A DNA stretch of 64,000 nucleotides from the NCBI GenBank assembly GCA_049840935.1, contig JASGJA010000024.1:62001-126000 (forward strand), in the 5' to 3' direction. Shown here one piece after another: positions 42,555 to 51,766 of this stretch (the stretch's first letter is position 1; each line of letters begins with the position of its first letter). This DNA is from Mesorhizobium_G sp049840935 (lineage in GTDB: Bacteria; Pseudomonadota; Alphaproteobacteria; Rhizobiales; Rhizobiaceae). A model generated the notes under the pieces. The model ran no database searches, was not told where the DNA came from, and saw only the letters and a list, made by a program, of their open reading frames with translations. Made by a program: the position numbers and the translations under genes.

Positions 42555-43450
42555 GCGAAGCGCGCAGCGACTTCGAAGAGTATCGCGTGGCGCGCGGCGA
42601 GTTCGTCCATATCCTGCGAATAGCCGCCGCCAATTACGCCGCACACCGGTATCGCTCGTTCTCTGAAATAGCGAACAACCATTTCGTCGCGCCGCCGTAG
42701 TCCATTACTCGAAAGCGAGAGCCTTCCAAGTTGATCGACCGCATGTGGATCAACCCCGGCGTTGTAGAAAACAATATCCCAATCGCGATCCAGCAAAATC
42801 GTGAGCGCTTGCGCCAACGCATCAAGATAAGCGTCGTCTCCGGTTCCATCCTGCAACGCAACGTCCAGGTCTGACGCAACCTTGCGCACCGGATAGTTTC
42901 GCGCGCCGTGCATCGAAAACGTAAACGCGCGCGGCTCATCGGCCAGAATTTCTGCCGTACCGTCGCCCTGATGCACATCCAGATCGACGATCAATATGTT
43001 CCCCGCCAGCCCTTCGGAAAGCAGCAGGCGAGACGCGACCGCGACGTCGTTCAACGTGCAGAATCCGGCACCCTGCAGCCGTCTCGCGTGGTGGCTTCCT
43101 CCGGCGGCGTTGCAGGCAATGCCGTGTTCGAGCGCCAGCCGCGCGGCGAGGATCGTGCCACCGCATGCCAGTAGTGCGCGGCGCGAGGTGCGCTCCACAA
43201 TGGGAAAGCCAATTTCCCGTTCGATAGGCTTCGGCACTGTGCAAGCGATCACTTGGTCTACATAAGTCCGGTCATGCGCCAGCGCGAGCCAATTGGCAGG
43301 CGCGGGTGCTGGCCGGTGAATGTGGCTCGTCGCGAGCAGAGCACGCGCTTCAAGCGCCTGCATCAACGCCGTATATTTCCCCATTGGAAAGCGATGCGTG
43401 CTCGGAAAGCCTGCGTCATAGTCAGGGTGTGTCACGATGTGCAGGGGCAT
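42551..43450 (-). CDS. Histone deacetylase family (acetoin utilisation-like) amidohydrolase
   Basis: Zinc-dependent deacetylase of the HDAC/AcuC superfamily, 299 aa. Active-site features: GGSHHARRLQGAGFCTLND (the two catalytic His), ILIVDLDVHQGDGTAEI (zinc Asp and His; the usual HHGNGT is HQGDGT), IVFYNAGVDPHAVDQLG (zinc Asp) and VIGGGYSQDMDELA. Bacterial members deacetylate polyamines, acetoin-pathway proteins or small molecules; the substrate here is unknown. The ATG at 43450 is within a few bases of the divergent MATE gene's open frame. Confidence 0.88.
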   Translation of the reverse strand: MPLHIVTHPDYDAGFPSTHRFPMGKYTALMQALEARALLATSHIHRPAPAPANWLALAHDRTYVDQVIACTVPKPIEREIGFPIVERTSRRALLACGGTILAARLALEHGIACNAAGGSHHARRLQGAGFCTLNDVAVASRLLLSEGLAGNILIVDLDVHQGDGTAEILADEPRAFTFSMHGARNYPVRKVASDLDVALQDGTGDDAYLDALAQALTILLDRDWDIVFYNAGVDPHAVDQLGRLSLSSNGLRRRDEMVVRYFRERAIPVCGVIGGGYSQDMDELAARHAILFEVAARFA

Positions 43451-44852
43451 GTCGGCTTATCAATTGGAATCGTACGGAAGCTGGGATAATCGCAGCGGAG
43501 TATCAAGGGGTGGCAACTGCAAGAACTCAGCCCGGCCATTTGAGGTTACAAACCGCACGGTGCTCGCCATCGCGGTGCCGATGACGCTTGCCTATGTCAC
43601 GACGCCCTTCATCGGCCTCGTGGACACTGCGGTTGTGGGGCAGTTGGGCAACGCCGCATTGATTGGTGGCTTGGCCGCAGGCGCCATTGTTTTCGACGTC
43701 GTGTTCTCCACATTCAACTCGCTGCGTTCTGCGACGACGGGGCTCATTGCACAGGCATTCGGTCGCGGCGATGAGCCTGAACAACGCCTCGTCTTTTTGC
43801 GCGCGGCACTACTTGCGGCGCTCATTGGTATCGCAATCGCTGTGCTTTCCCCGTTCATTTCGCTGGTTGGTCAGCGCTTTATGGGTGCAGAATCGGCGGT
43901 TAATATCGCGCTCGATCAGTATGTCCACATTCGTTGCCTGTCTGCGCCCTTTGCGCTCATGAATTACGCGATTCTCGGCTATGTTCTGGGGCGAGGCGAG
44001 GGCGTTTTGGGGCTGACGCTCCAGCTTGTGCTGAATTGCGTCAACATTGCCTTGTCGATCTTTCTCGGCCTGCATCTCGGCTGGGGCGTCGCTGGTGTCG
44101 CATGGGGCACCTTCACGGCAGAACTCGTGGCGATGCTCACGGGCCTCGCAATTCTTTCCGTTCGATTTCGGCTCATGCCGCCGATCAATTGGCAAAAATT
44201 GCGCGACCTCGTCGCCGTGCGCGCCATGCTTGCGCTGAACGGCGACATCATGGTGCGCTCTTTCTGTCTGCTTGCCGCCTTTGCGCTTTTTGCGCGCGAG
44301 GGCGCGTCGCTCGGCACGGTCACGCTCGCAGCAAATGCGGTGCTGATGCATCTTTTCATGATTTCCAGTTTCTTTCTGGATGGTTTTGCCACCGCGGCTG
44401 AACAACTTGCGGGTCGGGCAATCGGCGCGCGCGCCAGAGCGCCGCTCCTGCAAGCCATTCGGCTTACGGCCATATGGGGCTTTACGCTGGCAATTCTAGC
44501 CGCCATTTTCTTTCTGTTGTTCGGCAAGCCGCTGATCGAACTCATTACAACCGCCAACGACGTGCAGTCAGAAGCGCTGCGCTATCTGCCGTGGGCTGCT
44601 CTCACGGCAATAAGCGGTGTGCTGGCGTTCCAGATGGATGGCGTTTTTATTGGTGCTACATGGTCGCGCGACATGCGCAACATGATGCTGCTTTCGTTGG
44701 CCGCGTTTTTGGTCTGTCTTTGGCTGCTGCCGCCGCGATTTGGAAATAGCGGGCTGTGGGCCGCGCTTCACGTGTTTTTACTGTTTCGCGGCTTCACGCT
44801 GCTGGCAATCCTGCGCGCTCGCCTGCCGTCTATTCACCCGTCCAGCGGTTGA
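43446..44852 (+). CDS. MATE family efflux transporter (DinF-like)
   Basis: Twelve-helix multidrug and toxin exporter of the MATE/DinF type. The conserved N-lobe begins FEVTNRTVLAIAVPMTLAYVTTPFIGLVDTAVVGQLGNAA, and the signature ALTAISGVLAFQMDGVFIGATWSRDMRNMM is near the C-terminus. The start is unsure. ATG 43446 overlaps the divergent deacetylase gene and the first 25 residues do not look natural. GTG 43510, which has GGAG nine bases upstream, is one frame out and would need a one-base change before the conserved FEVTNRTV. The 3' end overlaps the convergent pyrD stop by 19 bases. Confidence 0.85.
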   Translation, partial: GMSAYQLESYGSWDNRSGVSRGGNCKNSARPFEVTNRTVLAIAVPMTLAYVTTPFIGLVDTAVVGQLGNAALIGGLAAGAIVFDVVFSTFNSLRSATTGLIAQAFGRGDEPEQRLVFLRAALLAALIGIAIAVLSPFISLVGQRFMGAESAVNIALDQYVHIRCLSAPFALMNYAILGYVLGRGEGVLGLTLQLVLNCVNIALSIFLGLHLGWGVAGVAWGTFTAELVAMLTGLAILSVRFRLMPPINWQKLRDLVAVRAMLALNGDIMVRSFCLLAAFALFAREGASLGTVTLAANAVLMHLFMISSFFLDGFATAAEQLAGRAIGARARAPLLQAIRLTAIWGFTLAILAAIFFLLFGKPLIELITTANDVQSEALRYLPWAALTAISGVLAFQMDGVFIGATWSRDMRNMMLLSLAAFLVCLWLLPPRFGNSGLWAALHVFLLFRGFTLLAILRARLPSIHPSSG

Positions 44853-45922
44853 TCGAGCCAATGGGCAATGCGACTGTCCCGCAGTTCGCGAATATTGGTC
44901 GCTCCGGTTCGCTGCACTTCTTTGAGCATGCCTGAAACGATGCGCGCAGGCAGGGTAGGCCCCCCATAGATCAACCCGGTATAAAGCTGCACCAGATCGG
45001 CCCCCGCGCGAACTTTCTCAAGTGCCGTTTCTGCTAAATCCACGCCACCGACGCCAATGATAGGAAAGTGCGCACCAAGCCGCTGCCGCATACGGGCCAG
45101 CACGGATGTGGATCTCGCAAACAGCGGCTTGCCCGAAAGCCCGCCTGCTTCGCCGCCGACGCCCGGCGTTTTCAGTGTTGGCCGCGCGATGGTCGTGTTG
45201 GAAACGATCAATCCGTCAACGCGCTTTTCCAGCAATTCGGTGGCGATATCGTCCAGCTCGGCTTCACCGAGATCGGGTGCGATCTTGAGAAATACCGGAA
45301 CATGTCTTCCCTGGGGCGTATGGGCATCGCGGGTCGTCATCACCCGCATCAGCAAATCCGACAAATGTTCGCGTGACTGCATGTTGCGCAGGCCGGGTGT
45401 GTTTGGCGAAGAAATATTCGCTGTCAGATAGCTGGCGAGTCCGACAAAACGCTTCACGCCAAGCTCGTAATCCGCCACGCGATCAGCGCTGTCCTTGTTT
45501 GCGCCGATATTCACGCCGACTACGCCCGCACGTCCCGCACGCGCTTTCAGCCGTTTCTCCGCAGCGTCGTGACCTTCATTGTTGAAGCCAAGACGGTTGA
45601 TCACCGCGCCATCTGCTTCCAGCCGGAAAATGCGAGGCTTCGGATTTCCCTGCTGCGCCAGCGGCGTAATTGTACCGACTTCCGCAAATCCAAAACCGAG
45701 CCGCAGTAGCGCATCCGGCACTTCGGCGTTCTTGTCATAGCCTGCCGCCATGCCCAGCGGATTTGGAAACACCAGTCTGGCGATTTCCACCTGCAGACTT
45801 TTGTCGCGGGCAATGCCGTTAACTGGCGGCAATCCGCATTTCAGCGCGCGCAGCGAAAGGCCATGCGCGGTTTCCGGGTCGAACGAAAAGAGAAGCGATT
45901 TGCCTATGCGATCCAGCAGCAA
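44834..45922 (-). CDS. pyrD: Dihydroorotate dehydrogenase (quinone), class 2
   Basis: Membrane-associated FMN enzyme of pyrimidine synthesis that passes electrons to ubiquinone, 362 aa. Class 2 features: N-terminal membrane helix region (LFSFDPETAHGLSLRALK), FPNPLGMAAGYDKNAE, FGFAEVGTITPLAQQGNPKPRIFRL, INRLGFNNEGHD, GVNIGANKDS, the catalytic-Ser region TANISSPNTPGLRN, and GVGGVDLAETALEKVRAGADLVQLYTGLIY. The start is TTG 45922: GGAGGG lies six bases upstream and it begins two bases from the DUF952 stop, so the two genes are cotranscribed. Confidence 0.95.
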   Translation of the reverse strand: MLLDRIGKSLLFSFDPETAHGLSLRALKCGLPPVNGIARDKSLQVEIARLVFPNPLGMAAGYDKNAEVPDALLRLGFGFAEVGTITPLAQQGNPKPRIFRLEADGAVINRLGFNNEGHDAAEKRLKARAGRAGVVGVNIGANKDSADRVADYELGVKRFVGLASYLTANISSPNTPGLRNMQSREHLSDLLMRVMTTRDAHTPQGRHVPVFLKIAPDLGEAELDDIATELLEKRVDGLIVSNTTIARPTLKTPGVGGEAGGLSGKPLFARSTSVLARMRQRLGAHFPIIGVGGVDLAETALEKVRAGADLVQLYTGLIYGGPTLPARIVSGMLKEVQRTGATNIRELRDSRIAHWLDQPLDG

Positions 45923-45924
45923 GC

Positions 45925-46272
45925 TCAGCCCTCCAGCGGCGGAAATACGTGCCGCCCATCCGGCCCAAGGGGCAGCGGCTGAACCCATTTCACCGCGCGC
46001 AGGTCGAGCTTTTCATAAAGATGCGGAAACAGCGCGCCGCCCCGCGATGGCTCATATTTCAGCCGCCCTGCCAGCGCCGCCGTGTCTATCGCGGCCAGCA
46101 GAAGATCAGACTGCCCCGCGAAGTGTTTTGCTGCCGTTTCCGCCGCCTGTTCGCGTGTCGAGAAATGGATATAGCCGTCAGCCAGATCGACCGGACTGCC
46201 CGCAAAAGAGCCGCTGGCTTCGGCCTCTCGCCAAAGCGATTGCGGAACGATCTTATATATGGTGGCGTTCAT
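45925..46272 (-). CDS. DUF952 family protein
   Basis: 115 aa, with the family features YKIVPQSLWREAEASGSFAGSPVDLADGYIHFSTREQ and LLLAAIDTAALAGRLKYEPSRGGALFPHLYEKLDLRAV. The fold is ADP-ribosyltransferase-like and the biochemical role is unknown. ATG 46272 is preferred: AGGG lies just upstream and homology begins there. It sits immediately before pyrD, an arrangement conserved in Rhizobiales. Confidence 0.9.
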   Translation of the reverse strand: MNATIYKIVPQSLWREAEASGSFAGSPVDLADGYIHFSTREQAAETAAKHFAGQSDLLLAAIDTAALAGRLKYEPSRGGALFPHLYEKLDLRAVKWVQPLPLGPDGRHVFPPLEG

Positions 46273-46318
46273 ACTGGCCCTATAGGCGCAAAGCGTAACC
46301 GCCGACAACAGGGCATCG

Positions 46319-46353
46319 CAATTTCAGCATAAAGTGCAGGCACAATTTCAGCA
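46319..46353. repeat. Direct repeat in front of the 46.4-kb gene
   Basis: CAATTTCAGCA occurs at 46319-46329 and again at 46343-46353, 24 bases apart (a little over two helical turns), between the divergent DUF952 gene and the secreted protein gene. It could be a tandem binding site; no regulator is suggested. Confidence 0.45.
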
Positions 46354-46371
46354 GGTCCGGAGACAAACCAT

Positions 46372-46797
46372 ATGCGCTTAATTCTGGCATCTCTTTTCAT
46401 TTGTGGCTTGGCGACAGCCGCCACGGCGCAGGATGCGGATCGCTACCAGCTTGAACCGAGGGGCGACACATTTGTGCGTCTCGACAAGCAGACCGGCCAG
46501 ATATCGACCTGTATAGATCAGTCCGGCCAAATGGTGTGCCGCATGGCGGCGGATGATCGCGACGCGTTTGAAGACGAGGTCGACCGTTTACGAGCGCAGG
46601 TAGATGCGCTTGAGGATAGGGTTACTGCGCTGGAAGGTGGCCAACCGAACAAGGCGCTGCCGTCCGACGAAGAGTTTGACCGTACCATGTCTTACATGCA
46701 GCGCTTCTTCCGTGGCTTCCTCGAAATCGTAAAAGAATTTGACCGCGATTTGCGTGGTACAGGCGAAACGGGCGGTGTTTCACCGAATAAAACCTGA
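46372..46797 (+). CDS. Secreted coiled-coil protein, unknown function
   Basis: 141 aa. A signal peptide (MRLILASLFICGLATAATAQ) leads into a small domain (RYQLEPRGDTFVRLDKQTGQ, with two cysteines in STCIDQSGQMVCRM) and a short coiled coil (DEVDRLRAQVDALEDRVTALE), then a helical tail. GGAG is nine bases before the ATG. Conserved-looking but I do not recognise a named family. Periplasmic location is likely. Confidence 0.75.
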   Translation: MRLILASLFICGLATAATAQDADRYQLEPRGDTFVRLDKQTGQISTCIDQSGQMVCRMAADDRDAFEDEVDRLRAQVDALEDRVTALEGGQPNKALPSDEEFDRTMSYMQRFFRGFLEIVKEFDRDLRGTGETGGVSPNKT

Positions 46798-46896
46798 GCC
46801 GCCCTCATATCAGCCGTTTCTCCTTGATTAGCTGGCGCTTTGGCGCTTAACCTGAATTTTCAAGCCACCCGGCAAGAGAATCGGGGGAGGAACCGC

Positions 46897-47550
46897 TTGC
46901 CTTCGGGTTTTAAAATTGTCATCGCGGACGATCATCCACTGTTCCGCGGCGCGTTGAAACAGGCGCTCGCGGGCATTGAGAATATTTCCACCGTGCTTGA
47001 GGCCGGTGATTTCGAGGGCGTGAAAAGCCTCGCAATTGCCTTGGACGACATCGACCTCATCCTGCTTGATCTCACCATGCCCGGCGCGAGCGGCCTTTCC
47101 GCCCTCATTTCATTGCGCGGCATCAACGCGGATGTCCCGACCGTGGTCGTCTCTGCGCATGATGACGTGCCGACGATCCGCCGCGCGCTTGAGCTTGGTG
47201 CGTCGGGGTTCATTCCCAAATCTGCATCGATGGAGCAGATAAGGGAAGCCGTGGTCACAGTGCTGAAAGGCGGCGTCGCCTCGCCCGCAGGCATCGATCT
47301 CGGCGTTGAACACGATCCTGAAATTTCGGGGATCATCCGCCGCATTCAATCACTCACGCCGCAGCAGACCCGCGTGCTCGGAATGCTGGCCGAAGGCTTG
47401 TTGAACAAGCAAGTTGCTTACGAGCTCGGTGTCTCCGAAGCCACCATCAAGGCGCATGTGTCTGCCATCCTTCAAAAGCTTGGCGTGGACAGCCGCACGC
47501 AGGCCGTGATCATGCTCTCCAAGATAGGGTTGGAAACGCAGCTACAATAA
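46897..47550 (+). CDS. LuxR-type response regulator, CrbR/ErdR-like
   Basis: NarL/LuxR-family response regulator, 217 aa. Receiver: FKIVIADDHPLFRGALKQAL, phosphoacceptor Asp in DLILLDLTMPGASGL (about 57), VVSAHDD and GFIPKSAS. The C-terminal HTH is LTPQQTRVLGMLAEGLLNKQVAYELGVSEATIKAHVSAILQKLGV. TTG 46897 is chosen because GGGGGAGG lies six bases upstream. It faces the SSF-domain hybrid kinase gene, whose stop lies at the next base. This pairing is that of CrbR/CrbS (also MxtR/ErdR, AcsR/AcsS), which induces acetyl-CoA synthetase for acetate use. Confidence 0.85.
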   Translation: MPSGFKIVIADDHPLFRGALKQALAGIENISTVLEAGDFEGVKSLAIALDDIDLILLDLTMPGASGLSALISLRGINADVPTVVVSAHDDVPTIRRALELGASGFIPKSASMEQIREAVVTVLKGGVASPAGIDLGVEHDPEISGIIRRIQSLTPQQTRVLGMLAEGLLNKQVAYELGVSEATIKAHVSAILQKLGVDSRTQAVIMLSKIGLETQLQ

Positions 47551-50500
47551 TTATTCCGCAGCTTCTGCGCTGCGGCGCAGGCGCGTCATCATGGTGCGCA
47601 ATACGGCAGGCTTCGCCGGCTTGTTTATAACCGGCACGTTGATGGCTTCCGCCGCCTGCCGCAATTCGCTTGAACGGTCGGCAGTCACTAGAACGGCTGG
47701 AACGTCGCCCCAGGCTTTTCGGAGAGCGTCGATGGCTTCGAGACCTGTTTCTGCGTCCAGATGGTAGTCTGCCAGCACGATATGCGGCACATCGCCGCCA
47801 AGTGCTTCTGCGCTATCCGAGGCGGTGCGCACCACACATCCCCAGCCTTCCAGCAGCGTGCGCATACTGTCCAATATACGGCTGTCATTATCGATGCACA
47901 TCACATGCAACCCAGCCAGCGTGCGCCCGCTGCTATGCGCGGAAATCGGCGTTACGGTTTGCACGGGGGCGGCCTGCTCTGTAACGGGAATCAGCACCGA
48001 GAAACATGTGCCTTTGCCCTTGTCCGAGTGAATCCGCAGTTCCACTTGCAGCACGCGCGCGATGCGGTCCACGATGGAAAGTCCGAGGCCCAGCCCCGGC
48101 GCTTCGCGCTTGCCTTCGTCCAGCCGCGTGAACTCGCTGAAGATGGTCGAAAGTTTCGTGCCGTCTATGCCAATGCCCGTGTCGAATATTTGGATTTCGG
48201 CTAATTCGCCGCGCCTGCGCACCCCTACAAGTATCTGTCCGGACCGCGTGTATTTTATCGCGTTTGAAACAAGATTCTGCACAAGCCTGCGCAGCAGATT
48301 GCGGTCGCTCTCCACGCGCAGCGAAGATGGTACGAGCGTCAGTTTTAGCCCTTTTTCCACCGCGAGCGGCTGGAAATCCGTACCGATCTGCCGCAATAGT
48401 CCGCCGAGCTCGAACACTGTGTGCGAGGGCGTCATAGCACCCGCATCCAATCGGGAAATATCCAGCACAGCGCCCAAGATCGTCTCCACCGATTCCAGCG
48501 AGGATTCGATGTTGTTCGCAGCTTCGGAAATCTTGCTTTCGCTGGTCTTTTCGATCAGCGATGCGCAATAGAGCCGCGCCGCGTTAAGCGGCTGCAAAAT
48601 GTCGTGGCCAGCGGCCGCGAGAAAGCGCGTCTTTCCTTGGTTCGCTTCGTCGGCAAGCATCTGGGCCTGCTCAAGCTCCTCATTCACACGCAGCAGTTCA
48701 GATGTGCGGTCGCGCACGCGCAACTCCAGAGATTCATTGGCGCGTTTCAGCGCAATATCTGCGGCAACTCGGGCGGAAATATCCGCATAGGTTGCAACCA
48801 CGCCGCCATCCGGCATCGGGTTGGACCGCACTTCAATGATGCGCTCGGAGCGTGCCAGTTCCATCTGCCATGCCCCTTCGGACGCCGCGATGCGCTTCAG
48901 CGCATCGGCGCGCTTGGCGGGCGTAATCTCACCGCGCTCCACGAGCGAGCGCAGGATCAGGTCCAGCGAAACGCCGACCTGACCGAGTTCATCAGGCAGA
49001 TTGAACAGCGCGCGATATTGGCGGTTCCAGCATGTCAGCCGCAGATCGCTGTCGAAAACCGTTATGCCCTGTTCCATTTGGTCGAGCGCGATTTGCAGCA
49101 GATCGCGATTTTGTTGCAGCGCTTCGGTCGCATCGTCCAGCAGCCGAAATGCATCGCGTGCGCTTGCGTCGTTACGCTTGAGTAGCAGTGACAGGATCAG
49201 CCGCGATGACGATGAGCCAACCGCACTTGCAAGCAACTGTTCGGAAAACCGAATGACCTCCGTGCCTGCCGGCTCATTGCCTGCCAGCACCCGACCGTAG
49301 GCATTCTGGAAGCTTTGGAACGAGCGCTCCGTCCGTTCGACACCCAGATAGCGGCCAATAGTGTCCTTGAGCTGATCCACCGTCACGCCCGTACGGAACC
49401 GCCGAAGACTCGGCGTTGGCGCCGCGTCGCGACGCACGAATATGGATGACTGAATGCGCTCCAGTGGTCGTGCGGCGCGCGACAACGAGCCAAGAATAAA
49501 CAGCATCAGATTGACGGAAAGGCTCCACAAAACGCCGTGGTTCAGCGGTTCCGCAACCGTGCCAAACAACGCCTGTGGTTTCAGGGCTTCAATGCCGAAT
49601 GGTCCTTTCAAAACGATTGCCGCATCGGGTGCGGCGAGCGTCGGCAGCAGCAATGTATAACCCCAGACGAGTATACCCGCCGACATGCCCAATATCGCGC
49701 CGCGGCTGTTTGCTCCGCGCCAGATCAGCCCACCTACAAAGGCTGGAGCAAATTGCGCGATGGCCGCAAATGACATCAGACCGATTGCGGAAAGTCGCGA
49801 ACTGCCCGTGCTTTCGCGATAATAAAGAAACGCGCCGAACAGGATAATGAAGATCGCGGCGCGGCGAATGTTGAGGATCACCGTCGACCAGTCTTCATTC
49901 TCTCGAGGGCTGGAGGTCAGCAGCCGCCGCAGGAAAATCGGGATAACGAGGTCGTTGGAGATCATGATCGACAGTGCCACGCTCTCGACAATCACCATCG
50001 CCGTTGCCGCCGAAAGTCCGCCGATAAACGCGATCATTGCCAGCGTGTCGTGGCCCTGCAGCAGTGTCAGCGAGAGCACGTAGAGGTCGCCGCTTGTTCT
50101 GTCGCCAACCGTAACCAGACCCGCCAGCGCAATAGGCAGCACGAACAGATTTATCGCGACGAGATAGAGCGGAAACAGCCATGTCGCCGTTTTAAGCTCC
50201 GACGTGCTGCGGTTCTCCACGATCATCACATAGAACTGGCGCGGCAGCAGAATGATTGCGAAACCGCTGAGCGCAGTGACCACCAGCCATGTGCCGAGCG
50301 ACGTTCGATATTCCAGCGCATTCGAGGCTGCCTGCGACTGGCCGATATGTTCCATCAATCCGGCAGGCGATCCAAAAAGGAAAAACACGGTGAACAGCCC
50401 GACCGCCAGAAAGGCCACCAGCTTGACGATGGATTCCACAGCGACAGCGAGAACCAACCCATCCTGATGTTCGGTCGCATCCGCGTGCCGGGTGCCGAAC

Positions 50501-51030
50501 AAAATCGCGAACATTGCCAGCAATATCGCGACGATCAGCGAAATATCGCTCACGAACGGATCGAACGAGGGCGGCGAACCCGTATAATATTCGACCATCA
50601 GGCTCACCGAGCCGGAAATCGCCTTGAGTTGCAGCGCTATGTACGGCACCGCGCCAATCGTCGCGATAAGCGTGGCAATAGCCGCCACTGAAAAGCTCTT
50701 CCCGTATCGTGCGCCAAGAAAGTCGGCGATTGAGGTTATCTTTTCCCCCTTGGCCAACCGCGCGATCCGGTTGAGCAATGGAAAGCCGAACAGGAAAACG
50801 ATAATCGGCCCGATATAGATGGCGAGAAATTCAATATTCCGCTCAGACGCCAGCCCAACCGACCCGAAAAAAGTCCACGAGGTGCAGTAAATCGCGAGGC
50901 TGAGCGCAAAAATATAAGGTCGTGGCGAGCCGGGTCCTTCACGCGCGGCGCGACGGTCGCCAATGCTCGCCACTGCAAACAGCAACGTCACATAGACCAC
51001 AGCCGTCAATACGACGAGCAGACCGAGCAA
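47551..51030 (-). CDS. SSF-PAS hybrid sensor histidine kinase, CrbS-like
   Basis: About 1159 aa. Residues 1-520 form a sodium:solute symporter domain with many membrane helices (YIFALSLAIYCTSWTFFGSVG, LADFLGARYGKS-like IADFLGARYGKS, FAAIAQFAPAFVGGLIWRGA). A linker of STAC type follows (VTVDQLKDTIGRYLGVERTERS), then PAS (about 650-780), HisKA with His in AAAGHDILQPLNAARLY (about 809), HATPase (LVSNAIKYT, DTGIGID, GLGLGLSIVDRIA) and a C-terminal receiver with Asp in IVLADYHLDAETG (about 1087). TTG 51030 follows GGGAGG; TTG 51078 is also possible. Partner of the adjacent LuxR regulator. Confidence 0.87.
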   Translation of the reverse strand: MLGLLVVLTAVVYVTLLFAVASIGDRRAAREGPGSPRPYIFALSLAIYCTSWTFFGSVGLASERNIEFLAIYIGPIIVFLFGFPLLNRIARLAKGEKITSIADFLGARYGKSFSVAAIATLIATIGAVPYIALQLKAISGSVSLMVEYYTGSPPSFDPFVSDISLIVAILLAMFAILFGTRHADATEHQDGLVLAVAVESIVKLVAFLAVGLFTVFFLFGSPAGLMEHIGQSQAASNALEYRTSLGTWLVVTALSGFAIILLPRQFYVMIVENRSTSELKTATWLFPLYLVAINLFVLPIALAGLVTVGDRTSGDLYVLSLTLLQGHDTLAMIAFIGGLSAATAMVIVESVALSIMISNDLVIPIFLRRLLTSSPRENEDWSTVILNIRRAAIFIILFGAFLYYRESTGSSRLSAIGLMSFAAIAQFAPAFVGGLIWRGANSRGAILGMSAGILVWGYTLLLPTLAAPDAAIVLKGPFGIEALKPQALFGTVAEPLNHGVLWSLSVNLMLFILGSLSRAARPLERIQSSIFVRRDAAPTPSLRRFRTGVTVDQLKDTIGRYLGVERTERSFQSFQNAYGRVLAGNEPAGTEVIRFSEQLLASAVGSSSSRLILSLLLKRNDASARDAFRLLDDATEALQQNRDLLQIALDQMEQGITVFDSDLRLTCWNRQYRALFNLPDELGQVGVSLDLILRSLVERGEITPAKRADALKRIAASEGAWQMELARSERIIEVRSNPMPDGGVVATYADISARVAADIALKRANESLELRVRDRTSELLRVNEELEQAQMLADEANQGKTRFLAAAGHDILQPLNAARLYCASLIEKTSESKISEAANNIESSLESVETILGAVLDISRLDAGAMTPSHTVFELGGLLRQIGTDFQPLAVEKGLKLTLVPSSLRVESDRNLLRRLVQNLVSNAIKYTRSGQILVGVRRRGELAEIQIFDTGIGIDGTKLSTIFSEFTRLDEGKREAPGLGLGLSIVDRIARVLQVELRIHSDKGKGTCFSVLIPVTEQAAPVQTVTPISAHSSGRTLAGLHVMCIDNDSRILDSMRTLLEGWGCVVRTASDSAEALGGDVPHIVLADYHLDAETGLEAIDALRKAWGDVPAVLVTADRSSELRQAAEAINVPVINKPAKPAVLRTMMTRLRRSAEAAE

Positions 51031-51234
51031 GCTGGCAAACCTCCCAAAGCGAAGCCAATCAAGGCAAGCATAGCACAATTGCGTTGTCTATCTCGCCGCC
51101 GTCACCTCGATACAACGCATTTGATCAATCTTGCCAGTTCCCCGCATTTATAGGTTTTGCAACCCCACTATTTTGGTATGTTGCCGGCGCGGCGGTCGTT
51201 GTGGCGGCGCCCTGTCACCAATCGGAGGGTGGAA

Positions 51235-51672
51235 ATGCTAAAGGAATTTCAAGAGTTTATCTCACGTGGCAACGTGATGGATCTCGCAGTCGGTGTCATC
51301 ATCGGTGCGGCATTCAGCAAAATAGTGGATTCGGTCGTCAACGACATGATCATGCCAATCGTCGGTCTGGCTGGTCAGCGAGATTTCTCGAACTACTTCC
51401 TGCCACTGTCATCGAACGTCACTGCTACATCGCTAGCCGCCGCCCGCGAGCAGGGACCAGTCATCGCATACGGTAACTTCGCTACCGTCCTGCTGAACTT
51501 CCTGATCCTCGCATGGATCGTGTTCCTGATGGTCAAAGGCGTGAACAGCGTACGCCGCAGGCTGGAAAAGGAAAAGCCCGCTCCTGTTGCGGAAGCGCCG
51601 GAAGACGTCAAGCTGCTCACAGAAATCCGCGACCTGCTGTCGACGACTCCGAAGCCGAGCAGAGCGAAGTAA
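51235..51672 (+). CDS. mscL: Large-conductance mechanosensitive channel MscL
   Basis: Homopentameric channel that opens under membrane tension to release solutes on osmotic downshock, 145 aa. N-terminal MLKEFQEFISRGNVMDLAVGVIIGAAFSKIVDSVVNDMIMP carries the pore-lining first helix with the glycine-rich gate; the second helix is FATVLLNFLILAWIVFLMVKGVN, followed by the charged C-terminal helix. GGAGGG five bases before the ATG fixes the start. Monocistronic, with its own terminator. Confidence 0.97.
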   Translation: MLKEFQEFISRGNVMDLAVGVIIGAAFSKIVDSVVNDMIMPIVGLAGQRDFSNYFLPLSSNVTATSLAAAREQGPVIAYGNFATVLLNFLILAWIVFLMVKGVNSVRRRLEKEKPAPVAEAPEDVKLLTEIRDLLSTTPKPSRAK

Positions 51673-51693
51673 CCGCGCTGGATCAAGAAAATG

Positions 51694-51730
51694 GTCCCCG
51701 GTGGTTGCTGCCGGGGACTTTTCCTTTTTC
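51694..51730 (+). terminator. Intrinsic terminator of mscL
   Basis: Stem GTCCCCGG / CCGGGGAC (51694-51701 and 51711-51718), nine-base loop, then TTTTCCTTTTT. Confidence 0.85.
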
Positions 51731-51766
51731 GGGCTTAGGTATAAATAGGACAGCACTTCTTACCTA

